Shown: piece by piece, positions 7,117-11,815 of the stretch
Layout: each line of letters opens with the position of its first letter
How positions within the stretch are numbered: position 1 is the stretch's first letter
DNA from: a virus
IMG/VR virus record: IMGVR_UViG_3300005663_000116
Span: 1-38,608 of that record
Strand: one strand, 5' to 3'
DNA: 38,608 nucleotides
Translations under genes and position numbers: made by a program
Notes under the pieces: model-generated
The model's database searches: none
What the model was told of the DNA's origin: nothing
Seen by the model: the letters and a program-made list of their open reading frames with translations, nothing else

Positions 7117-7671
7117 TCAAATAATCAAATCACTAAAGTCTTCGTCTATTTCCATTGCGTGCATTACTGCTTGACTAGTCGTCTCAGGCTGCATTACATT
7201 CTGTGTTGCTCGTTCCGCTGCTCGTTGCCCGTCAGCGATTTTCTGTTTCAACGCAACGGCTTTTCGTTCTGCTGTTTTTTGTTTCGCTTTTTGTTTCGCT
7301 TTCTGTTTCTTGTCGTTAGCTTTTTCAGCTTTGGCTGCGTCTTTCTCGGCTTTCGTTGCGGCTTTGTTCGCCGCTCGTTGTGCGTTGAATTCGTCTCGTA
7401 TTGTCTGAGCGGATTTCATCTTTGGTAACTGTGCTAGATCAAGCATATATTGCGCGCAAAAGTTTAAGCCGTGCAAGCGATTGCTGCCACTACCGCTCGC
7501 CGCGCCTGCCTGCATATAATCTGATTTTATCTCATAGCCCTCGCCGTCTGCGGACCAAACACAAACTTCGTTTATAGGCGCTGCGTTGCCCGCAATACTA
7601 TCTTTGCCCACACAGTGCTGCTTGGTTCGCGTTAGGCACTCACTACAATATCGGTTTATTGTGGTAATCAT
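7117..7671 (-). CDS. Lys/Ala-rich coiled-coil protein ending DFSDLII
   Basis: The N-terminus has a Cys cluster (RYCSECLTRTKQHC) that may bind zinc. Residues ~95-160 form a strongly basic Lys/Ala/Gln coiled coil (KAATKAEKDAAKAEKANDKK and onward), suited to binding nucleic acid or self-association. The C-terminus IDEDFSDLII matches the ends of two or three other proteins in this window. The ATG at 7671 has a weak GGAC upstream; an in-frame TTG at 7683 is the alternative start. The 3' end abuts the RBS of the next gene. Family unknown. Confidence 0.7.
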   Translation of the reverse strand: MITTINRYCSECLTRTKQHCVGKDSIAGNAAPINEVCVWSADGEGYEIKSDYMQAGAASGSGSNRLHGLNFCAQYMLDLAQLPKMKSAQTIRDEFNAQRAANKAATKAEKDAAKAEKANDKKQKAKQKAKQKTAERKAVALKQKIADGQRAAERATQNVMQPETTSQAVMHAMEIDEDFSDLII

Positions 7672-7706
7672 TATCTTGTCCAACTAGCCCAGTTCCGTGT
7701 GCGCCG

Positions 7707-7889
7707 TCAAAAATCTTCTTCGAAGTACTCATCGTACTCATCATACTCATACTCGTATTCATCTTCAAAGTCATCTTCAAAGTCACCCCAATCATACCAA
7801 TCATCTTCGTAGTCCGGGCTATTGCCAAATTCGTTGTAGCTATTCTCAAACTTTTCAGGATACTCTTTGTTTTTCTCGTCTTTTACCAT
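7707..7889 (-). CDS. Hyperacidic aromatic-rich small protein (60 aa)
   Basis: The ATG at 7889 follows AGGAGTATTGAGATG, a good Shine-Dalgarno with normal spacing; the frame extends further upstream but over the end of the previous gene. Of 60 residues 27 are Asp or Glu, 4 are Lys and 17 are aromatic, with runs such as EDDWYDWGDFEDDFEDEYEY and YDEYDEYFEEDF at the C-terminus. Such composition is seen in phage DNA-mimic proteins that block host DNA-binding enzymes, but acidic tails also occur in chaperones and decoys. No family recognised; the DNA-mimic idea is inference. Confidence 0.7.
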   Translation of the reverse strand: MVKDEKNKEYPEKFENSYNEFGNSPDYEDDWYDWGDFEDDFEDEYEYEYDEYDEYFEEDF

Positions 7890-7914
7890 CTCAATACTCC
7901 TGCGCTCATAGCGT

Positions 7915-8193
7915 TCACAGCGACGCATTACCATCATCATTCTCTTCATAACCGCACAACACACAACGCCACTTGTTAGTGGCCCCTAAGTCTGCCAGCA
8001 TTAAATCACTGTGACAAATCAGGCACGCTTCTTTTCTTGTTTCAGGTTGTAAGTCACTTGTCTCGGGTTGCGTTTCAGGTTGCGTTTCGGGTTGTGCATC
8101 TTTCTTAAATCTATGGTCATCGTTTCTTGTTAGCGGGCACGTGTTGAAATCTACTCCGCAAATACCGCAGTCTCCGTTACATACTGATCTCAT
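7915..8193 (-). CDS. Zinc-ribbon protein with QPET repeats (92 aa)
   Basis: The ATG (MRSVCNGDCGICG) follows AGGAGATGTGCGATG. An N-terminal Cys set (CNGDCGICGVDFNTC) and a C-terminal ribbon (CLICHSDLM...WRCVLCGYEEN) probably each bind zinc. They are joined by a linker of QPET units (three in tandem, then SDL and one more), which is a short in-frame DNA repeat at about 8043-8096. The N-terminal part resembles other small phage CxxCGICGxD proteins. Function unknown; the repeat linker may vary in length between relatives. Confidence 0.7.
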   Translation of the reverse strand: MRSVCNGDCGICGVDFNTCPLTRNDDHRFKKDAQPETQPETQPETSDLQPETRKEACLICHSDLMLADLGATNKWRCVLCGYEENDDGNASL

Positions 8194-8218
8194 CGCACAT
8201 CTCCTGATTATAATGGCC

Positions 8219-8350
8219 CTACCTACTAATCTTGCAAGACGAATTGTTGAAATCGACGTAGTACATATTCTTGGCTGTCTCAAATATCTGCTTTCCTACT
8301 CGCATCAAAAATGCCTTGATACTCTCATAATCTCCGCTTGTCTTTCTCAT
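8219..8350 (-). CDS. Small hypothetical protein (43 aa)
   Basis: A 44-codon frame (MRKTSGDYESIKAFLMRVG then KQIFETAKNMYYVDFNNSSC) begins at an ATG preceded by TCAGGAGACAGAAAATG, a strong Shine-Dalgarno and a relative of the shared cassette. It fills the gap between its neighbours and stops 25 bases before the next start. It looks like one amphipathic helix plus a strand. Family unknown, but the RBS makes it a convincing gene. Confidence 0.65.
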   Translation of the reverse strand: MRKTSGDYESIKAFLMRVGKQIFETAKNMYYVDFNNSSCKISR

Positions 8351-8385
8351 TTTCTGTCTCCTGACTTAATTGGTTGGTTACTTAA

Positions 8386-8616
8386 TTATAATAGCCACAT
8401 CTTGTCTGGGCCAACTGTTTCGAAATATTGTGACGTCTCACGACGGACGACTTTGGATTTCTTGGTCCGCTTTACGTAAATTGCTGCTGTTGCTGCAATT
8501 ATTATGCCTGTGATTGTCATGACTACTGCTATGTCAATTGCTATCAATGATCTATTCCGAATCAATTTACTCTGATGCAGTCCGTTGCGTGTCGTGCTTC
8601 TTAATTTGTATGCCAT
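8386..8616 (-). CDS. Single-pass membrane protein (76 aa)
   Basis: A basic N-terminus (MAYKLRSTTRNGLHQSKLIRNR) is followed by one hydrophobic segment (SLIAIDIAVVMTITGIIIAA) and a basic, then mixed tail (YVKRTKKSKVVRRETSQYF). This suits a small inner-membrane protein with one transmembrane helix. It is the first gene after the promoter at 8641-8668, with GAGG about 10 bases before the ATG. Early-expressed small membrane proteins of phages often alter host envelope functions; the role here is unknown. Confidence 0.65.
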   Translation of the reverse strand: MAYKLRSTTRNGLHQSKLIRNRSLIAIDIAVVMTITGIIIAATAAIYVKRTKKSKVVRRETSQYFETVGPDKMWLL

Positions 8617-8640
8617 TTATCAACTTGCCTCTTCACTTAA

Positions 8641-8668
8641 AGTATACAACATATTTGGCGAAGTGCAA
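8641..8668 (-). promoter_or_regulatory. Sigma70-like promoter P1 with CAGAATT upstream box
   Basis: On the minus strand TTGCAC (-35) and TATACT (-10) are separated by 16 bases. Upstream lies CTCAGAATTAATTTGCAC, identical over 18 bases to the promoter at 10992-11020. It would start transcription a few bases before the membrane-protein gene at 8616. The stop codon of the zinc-ribbon gene (8670) lies inside the upstream box. Confidence 0.7.
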
Positions 8669-8669
8669 A

Positions 8670-9101
8670 TTAATTCTGAGATTTATCCTTTATTTCTGCT
8701 AACTGTTTTGCACGTTCCCGCATGAGACTTTTACCCGCAGACTTTAGCGAGATATACGTACACCACTTTCGGTTTCGGTTCTCGCAAAGATCGTCGATAA
8801 CATCTTGCTGATGCGAGTGCAGTTTTGGCTCGAATTTCTTTATCTCATGTTCAACAAGACGCACGTCGCGAGACGAGCAGCTTGTGCAGAACAAAGTATT
8901 ACCACTGCCATCGTCTTCACTCTCGCTGTCTCTGCCAATCGTTTCAGCTGTCAGCTTGTCGCCACACTCCGAGTTCTGGCATAGCCATACGTCTGGCGTG
9001 TGGCCTGTGCATGTGTCGTCGTTGTGTTGCTTACCTTGTAGCTTGTTCAATATATGAAACTCATCATCTGATATGCAATGTTGTAGTTGATCGTCACTCA
9101 T
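8670..9101 (-). CDS. Zinc-ribbon protein (143 aa)
   Basis: The ATG follows AGGAGTAACAAGATG, a good Shine-Dalgarno. The central part has WLCQNSECGDKL and LFCTSCSSRDVRLVEHE, a probable four-Cys zinc ribbon interrupted by an acidic Ser/Gly loop. The C-terminal part is helical and charged (DDLCENRNRKWCTYISLKSA and onward) and ends KDKSQN. No family is recognised. The 3' end overlaps promoter P1. Confidence 0.7.
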   Translation of the reverse strand: MSDDQLQHCISDDEFHILNKLQGKQHNDDTCTGHTPDVWLCQNSECGDKLTAETIGRDSESEDDGSGNTLFCTSCSSRDVRLVEHEIKKFEPKLHSHQQDVIDDLCENRNRKWCTYISLKSAGKSLMRERAKQLAEIKDKSQN

Positions 9102-9172
9102 CTTGTTACTCCTGCCTTGGCGATAGTCACTGCGTCTTCAGCTTCTCTAAGCAATCCTGCAAGCCACACCAT
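9098..9172 (-). CDS. Micro-ORF (24 aa) coupled to the zinc-ribbon gene
   Basis: A 25-codon frame (MVWLAGLLREAEDAV, TIAKAGVTR) starts after AAGGGTGAAAAGTATATG and ends in a TGA that overlaps the next gene's ATG (ATGA). The frame is open upstream to about 9195 without a standard start. It could be a short leader peptide that feeds ribosomes into the next gene, or a chance frame. Confidence 0.3.
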   Translation of the reverse strand: MVWLAGLLREAEDAVTIAKAGVTR

Positions 9173-9203
9173 ATACTTTTCACCCTTAATTGCCTTTAGT
9201 GTA

Positions 9204-9485
9204 TTACATAAGTCCTGATCGAAAAATTTCGCCGAACAATTCACACGCACTTAGTAATTTCTTGGATGCTGCCATAAGCGTCGCGTCTGCTTCTGTCGAT
9301 TTCTTTTCTGGTCCACTCACTGTATATCCAACGCTCGTTAGCAAACCATACGCAGCCTGAATTTCTTTTATTGTGCGCGTCTGTTCTGCTGGTTCATTGC
9401 TGCCAATTATGGCCCGCTGATTCTTGTTTCGCTGCGCTAATTGCTCTTCTTCCGTGTACCTCTTAGACGGTTTGTCTTTTGCCAT
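9204..9485 (-). CDS. Hypothetical protein (93 aa)
   Basis: It starts MAKDKPSKRYTEEEQLAQRN after AAAGGAGACGAGTGATG; the ATG overlaps the previous stop (TGATG). The sequence is charged at the N-terminus and helical after (TIKEIQAAYGLLTSVGYTV, LMAASKKLLSACELFGEIF). No recognised family. The RBS is a one-step variant of the shared cassette, again reused as the C-terminal codons GDE-stop of its upstream neighbour. Confidence 0.7.
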   Translation of the reverse strand: MAKDKPSKRYTEEEQLAQRNKNQRAIIGSNEPAEQTRTIKEIQAAYGLLTSVGYTVSGPEKKSTEADATLMAASKKLLSACELFGEIFRSGLM

Positions 9486-9736
9486 CACTCGTCTCCTTTG
9501 CCGAACTTGTTGTCGCGGTTACGTTGCGCGTCGAGCTTCGCTGCGTCGTCCGCTGCGATTGCGTCGTCGTACAACTGACGTAGTTTGTTAAGCGTGTTGC
9601 CGTGGACTTGAAATAAGCCTACATACTCTCCGAGCGAACCCCCACTTGCGCGATATACAGCACTCGCACCAAGTGGCTTGATCTTTTTGCTGCTGATAAA
9701 TATTTCGTCTAATGCTTTTCGTGTTTCGTCGCTCAT
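9485..9736 (-). CDS. Hypothetical protein (83 aa)
   Basis: It starts MSDETRKALDEIFISSKKIK at an exact AGGAGACGAACGATG cassette. The middle (ASAVYRASGGSLGEYVGLFQ) is mixed, and the C-terminal half is a helix rich in Asp, Ala and Arg (YDDAIAADDAAKLDAQRNR). No family recognised. A strong inverted repeat at 9763-9814 lies immediately upstream, in its leader. Confidence 0.7.
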   Translation of the reverse strand: MSDETRKALDEIFISSKKIKPLGASAVYRASGGSLGEYVGLFQVHGNTLNKLRQLYDDAIAADDAAKLDAQRNRDNKFGKGDE

Positions 9737-9762
9737 CGTTCGTCTCCTTAATTAAATCTAAT

Positions 9763-9814
9763 GGCTCTGCCAGCTACTTGACGCCGATTGCTATAATCGT
9801 TAACTGGCAGAGCC
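9763..9814 (-). repeat. Inverted repeat, 11-bp perfect stem with inner hairpin
   Basis: GGCTCTGCCAG at 9763-9773 pairs with CTGGCAGAGCC at 9804-9814. The 30-base interior contains a second hairpin (CGATT/AATCG). On the minus strand it lies between the stop of the 9820-10251 gene and the RBS cassette of the 9485-9736 gene. A T-run follows only on the plus strand, so for minus-strand transcripts it looks more like an mRNA structure or processing element than a classical terminator. Confidence 0.65.
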
Positions 9815-9819
9815 TGTTT

Positions 9820-10251
9820 TTAATTATTCTCAGTCGATACGACTCTCGACTTGATTCCGTATTTGGCCAGAACTTGCTGATGGCCCTTGCACGCTGCTAC
9901 GTTGACCGACATTTCTTGACGATTTGTACTGTCGTAAATCGACAACCATCCGCCGCCGCGATATGCGACTTCACAATAGAATCTTCGCTGCGTCCCTGTT
10001 GCAACGTCTATTTGTGAACTGAGTCGCTTCACAAGTTGAAAGAACTTACCGCGTGCCGATATTTTGAGGTTTGCAAATCCACACACATCAAGCATTGTAT
10101 CAACGACTTTGCCACTTCGCATCTCGTCGCAGACTGCATACTTCGGACCCGCGTTTTGCAACTCTACGAGTTTTCGCACAGCAACCTGCTCTGTCCATTT
10201 TGTTTTGACTAATGGTTTTGTCTGCCCGACCTCTTGTTTCGTTTCGACCAT
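9820..10251 (-). CDS. Hypothetical protein (143 aa)
   Basis: The start MVETKQEVGQTKPL is fixed by an exact AGGAGACGAACGATG cassette. The protein is mixed alpha/beta with a basic region (ISARGKFFQLVKRLSSQI) and strand-rich segments (TQRRFYCEVAYRGGGWLSIY). The N-terminal part is basic and may be disordered. No family is recognised. It is flanked on both sides by strong inverted repeats (10280-10311 and 9763-9814). Confidence 0.7.
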   Translation of the reverse strand: MVETKQEVGQTKPLVKTKWTEQVAVRKLVELQNAGPKYAVCDEMRSGKVVDTMLDVCGFANLKISARGKFFQLVKRLSSQIDVATGTQRRFYCEVAYRGGGWLSIYDSTNRQEMSVNVAACKGHQQVLAKYGIKSRVVSTENN

Positions 10252-10279
10252 CGTTCGTCTCCTAATTTGTATTGTGCGT

Positions 10280-10311
10280 CGGTCGAGCAACGATGACGCT
10301 GCGCTCGACCG
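10280..10311 (-). repeat. Hairpin, 9-bp perfect stem, in leader of the 9820-10251 gene
   Basis: CGGTCGAGC at 10280-10288 pairs with GCTCGACCG at 10303-10311 around a 14-base loop. It sits between the stop of the 10331 gene and the RBS cassette at 10249-10263. No T-run follows on the minus strand. Confidence 0.6.
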
Positions 10312-10330
10312 CCGATTTATATCCTACAAA

Positions 10331-10513
10331 TTATCCACTATTCATCGCGTCGATTGCAGACTTCCAACAATCCCACCATACTTCCCAATCTTCTTGGTAT
10401 TCCAAATCAACCCCCGCATCTTCACACCAATCACGAAATTCATCCCAACAGTACCTGCTATTCTCTTCTCGTGGAATTTCATCTTTTTGATTGTCTTCTA
10501 CATTACTTGCCAT
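10331..10513 (-). CDS. Small acidic Trp-rich protein (60 aa)
   Basis: It starts MASNVEDNQKDEIPREENSR after GAGGGACAAACGATG, a divergent cassette. The rest is rich in Trp, Asp and Glu (YCWDEFRDWCEDAGVDLEY, WEVWWDCWKSAIDAM). Seven Trp in 60 residues and strong acidity are unusual. It may bind a host protein, but no family is recognised. Stem-loops flank it on both sides. Confidence 0.65.
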   Translation of the reverse strand: MASNVEDNQKDEIPREENSRYCWDEFRDWCEDAGVDLEYQEDWEVWWDCWKSAIDAMNSG

Positions 10514-10532
10514 CGTTTGTCCCTCGATTAAA

Positions 10533-10593
10533 AGCCCGCGACCTGCGATATGCAGTGCTTCTTGTCAGCCTTGTTCGTTCTTCGTCGCGGGCT
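10533..10593 (-). repeat. Inverted repeat, 10-bp perfect stem with inner hairpin
   Basis: AGCCCGCGAC (10533-10542) pairs with GTCGCGGGCT (10584-10593). The 41-base interior has a CTGC/GCAG hairpin next to one arm. On the minus strand the 3' arm is followed by TTTTAATC, so partial termination is possible. It starts a few bases after the stop of the 10600 gene, the same placement as the element at 9763-9814. Confidence 0.65.
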
Positions 10594-10599
10594 GTTTAA

Positions 10600-10740
10600 T
10601 TAGCAAAGTGCAATGTACGACGCTATGCTGAGAAACATAATCCGAAATCGTGCGTCGCCCCACGCTTTTGCCTGCATGTCGTTATACTTTGCAGTTGCTT
10701 TTTTTGTTGCGTTCCCAATTATGTTTTTTATACGTTTCAT
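10600..10740 (-). CDS. Small basic protein with hydrophobic C-terminus (46 aa)
   Basis: It starts MKRIKNIIGNATKKATAKYN at an exact AGGAGACGAACGATG cassette and ends ARFRIMFLSIASYIALC. A basic amphipathic N-terminal half is followed by a short hydrophobic segment, so it may insert in the membrane C-terminus first. No family recognised. Confidence 0.65.
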   Translation of the reverse strand: MKRIKNIIGNATKKATAKYNDMQAKAWGDARFRIMFLSIASYIALC

Positions 10741-10777
10741 CGTTCGTCTCCTGATTAGATTACGATTAGCATTCCCG

Positions 10778-10930
10778 TTAGTTGTTCTCGAAAATCGAAT
10801 CAATTTTAGCCATCCGGTTGATCGATGCTTGCTCAAGTTCCTGGGCTACGTTTGTAAGCTTTGTACCGCACCAAATAAGTATCAGTGTGGTAATCACGAC
10901 AATCATAATTGTGGTTATTTTTGTTGTCAT
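10778..10930 (-). CDS. Small membrane-anchored protein (50 aa)
   Basis: The 51-codon frame (MTTKITTIMIVVITTLILIW, CGTKLTNVAQELEQ, ASINRMAKIDSIFENN) begins after ATCAGGAGCAGAACGATG, a close cassette variant. The N-terminus is one hydrophobic helix and the remainder is amphipathic. A Cys follows the helix, but no proper lipobox is seen. It is the first gene after promoter P2. Confidence 0.65.
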   Translation of the reverse strand: MTTKITTIMIVVITTLILIWCGTKLTNVAQELEQASINRMAKIDSIFENN

Positions 10931-10991
10931 CGTTCTGCTCCTGATTTTGTTTGTTTTGTTTTCTTAACTTGTAAACAACCAATCTACATAA

Positions 10992-11020
10992 AGTATACGA
11001 CACAATCAGGTGGTGTGCAA
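10992..11020 (-). promoter_or_regulatory. Sigma70-like promoter P2 with CAGAATT upstream box
   Basis: Minus strand: TTGCAC and TATACT separated by 17 bases, with CTCAGAATTAATTTGCAC upstream, identical to P1. The sequence TATACTTTA after the spacer is also shared with P1. It would drive the small genes from 10930 downward. Confidence 0.7.
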
Positions 11021-11164
11021 ATTAATTCTGAGAATAATAACTAAATAATCCTGGAATAGTAGCTGAAATTCGCAAGTTTCTGCAACGTCCGATAATATAC
11101 GTAATACGTGCGATTCTGTGTCAAATATCGCCCGTGTGCTGCGTTCTGAGCGACAGGCATACAA
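11006..11164 (-). CDS. Possible small ORF with TTG start (52 aa), weak
   Basis: Between the gene at 11221 and promoter P2 a frame beginning TTG TAT GCC follows GCAGGATACGACTCA, with AGGA at plausible spacing. The translation (LYACRSERSTRAIFDTESH, VLRILSDVAETCEFQ) looks protein-like, but the frame runs through the P2 -35 region to stop at 11006. It could be a real small gene overlapping the promoter, as the 8670 gene does at P1, or a chance frame. Confidence 0.22.
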   Translation of the reverse strand: MYACRSERSTRAIFDTESHVLRILSDVAETCEFQLLFQDYLVIILRINLHTT

Positions 11165-11193
11165 TGAGTCGTATCCTGCAAACAAATCGACTG

Positions 11194-11214
11194 ACGGGCG
11201 TCCCAGACGCCCGT
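11194..11214 (-). repeat. Strong hairpin 3' of the 11221-11403 gene
   Basis: ACGGGCGT and ACGCCCGT form an 8-bp perfect stem with a 5-base loop (CCCAG on the plus strand) a few bases after the stop at 11221. The T-run follows only on the plus strand (ATTTTG), so for minus-strand transcripts it is a stabilising or weak terminator structure; it could stop stray plus-strand transcription. Confidence 0.5.
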
Positions 11215-11220
11215 ATTTTG

Positions 11221-11403
11221 CTATTCTGCCGCGTTTTCTTTGATCGCTGTGCAAATCTTACGCCCCAACTCACGACCGCGTTCTGTCGGTATTGCGTCAG
11301 CGAGTTTCTGCAACTCAATCAGTTTCGTTCGCTCGTCGCTGAGACTCATCGTCTTTCGTGTATAACGCGAACAGCCCCTATTAAGATACGTTTTAGAATT
11401 CAT
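11221..11403 (-). CDS. Small basic hypothetical protein (60 aa)
   Basis: It begins MNSKTYLNRGCSRYTRKTMS at an exact AGGAGACGAACGATG cassette. The remainder (LSDERTKLIELQKLADAI, PTERGRELGRKICTAIKENAAE) is probably two helices. No family recognised. It is the first gene downstream of promoter P3, with a leader of about 165 bases containing two hairpins. Confidence 0.7.
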   Translation of the reverse strand: MNSKTYLNRGCSRYTRKTMSLSDERTKLIELQKLADAIPTERGRELGRKICTAIKENAAE

Positions 11404-11415
11404 CGTTCGTCTCCT
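11401..11415 (-). promoter_or_regulatory. Shared translation-start cassette AGGAGACGAACGATG
   Basis: This 15-base element is exact at minus-strand starts 794, 1039, 9736, 10251, 10740 and 11403, and with ATA at 6821. Near copies precede 2743, 3295, 7102, 8350, 9485, 10513, 10930 and 21377. The conserved CGAACG spacer goes beyond a normal Shine-Dalgarno. It often begins with AAATTA or AAATC, or encodes SGDER of the upstream gene. Confidence 0.75.
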
Positions 11416-11573
11416 AATTAAATTCGATTCGATTAAGCTCATAGTGCAAGACAGGCATTCAATCCTGTCCTGCGTTACAAGTTTAATCAGCGTAACGTTT
11501 ACACCCGCCAGTTCCGCTCGTTCAAACAAATTGAAAGTCGTCGCCCACAGTCGAAGTGGGCCATACGCTATAA
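11404..11573 (-). other. Leader of the 11221-11403 gene with two hairpins
   Basis: No gene is supported here. GCCCAC (11543-11548) pairs with GTGGGC (11556-11561), close to the P3 start point. GACAGG (11450-11455) pairs with CCTGTC (11464-11469). Both would be in the P3 transcript before the RBS cassette. An open frame crosses the region in phase with the gene, but it has no RBS and no reason to prefer it. Confidence 0.45.
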
Positions 11574-11601
11574 AGTATGCACTATTTCCAGCAATATGCA
11601 A
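11574..11601 (-). promoter_or_regulatory. Sigma70-like promoter P3 with CAGAATT upstream box
   Basis: Minus strand: TTGCAT and CATACT separated by 16 bases, with TTCCAGAATTCCATTTGCAT upstream and TTTATA downstream. It is related to P1 and P2 but less perfect at the -10. Confidence 0.6.
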
Positions 11602-11815
11602 ATGGAATTCTGGAATAAATCCAAATTAAATTTCTGCATAAATGCAAAAATCCCAGAATCCATCTTGCGTTGTACCCTACTATACACTTACGGTTGCCCG
11701 CGCGTCTTAGTCTGACTACGATGCTAATGATAAATTCTGGGATTTGTTTGATAATTATTTAACCCGATTTATTTGCTTGTTATCACAAAGTATCCGAGTG
11801 TTATTTGTTAACTTG
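11602..11815 (-). promoter_or_regulatory. Intergenic control region with CAGAATT/ATTCTGGG boxes
   Basis: The 214 bases between P3 and the end of the tail operon hold no convincing gene. A 12-base perfect inverted repeat is present (AAATCCCAGAAT at 11648-11659 and ATTCTGGGATTT at 11734-11745), and each arm matches the box upstream of P1-P3. A minus-strand TATAGT at about 11680 has no good -35. A 31-codon frame (MDSGIFAFMQKFNLDLF...) overlaps P3 but has a poor RBS. Likely repressor or activator sites. Confidence 0.45.

Noticed and set aside
10533-10593. tRNA or tmRNA-like gene
   Set aside because: The outer stem is tRNA-like in length, but no T-loop, anticodon arm or CCA context is present.
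10741-10836. N-terminal extensions ending in LIRRRT or similar before several small genes
   Set aside because: They are the RBS cassette and leader translated in frame; the cassette fixes the start at the downstream ATG.
11670-11690. Promoter with TATAGT on the minus strand
   Set aside because: No acceptable -35 hexamer at 16-18 bases and no TG extension.
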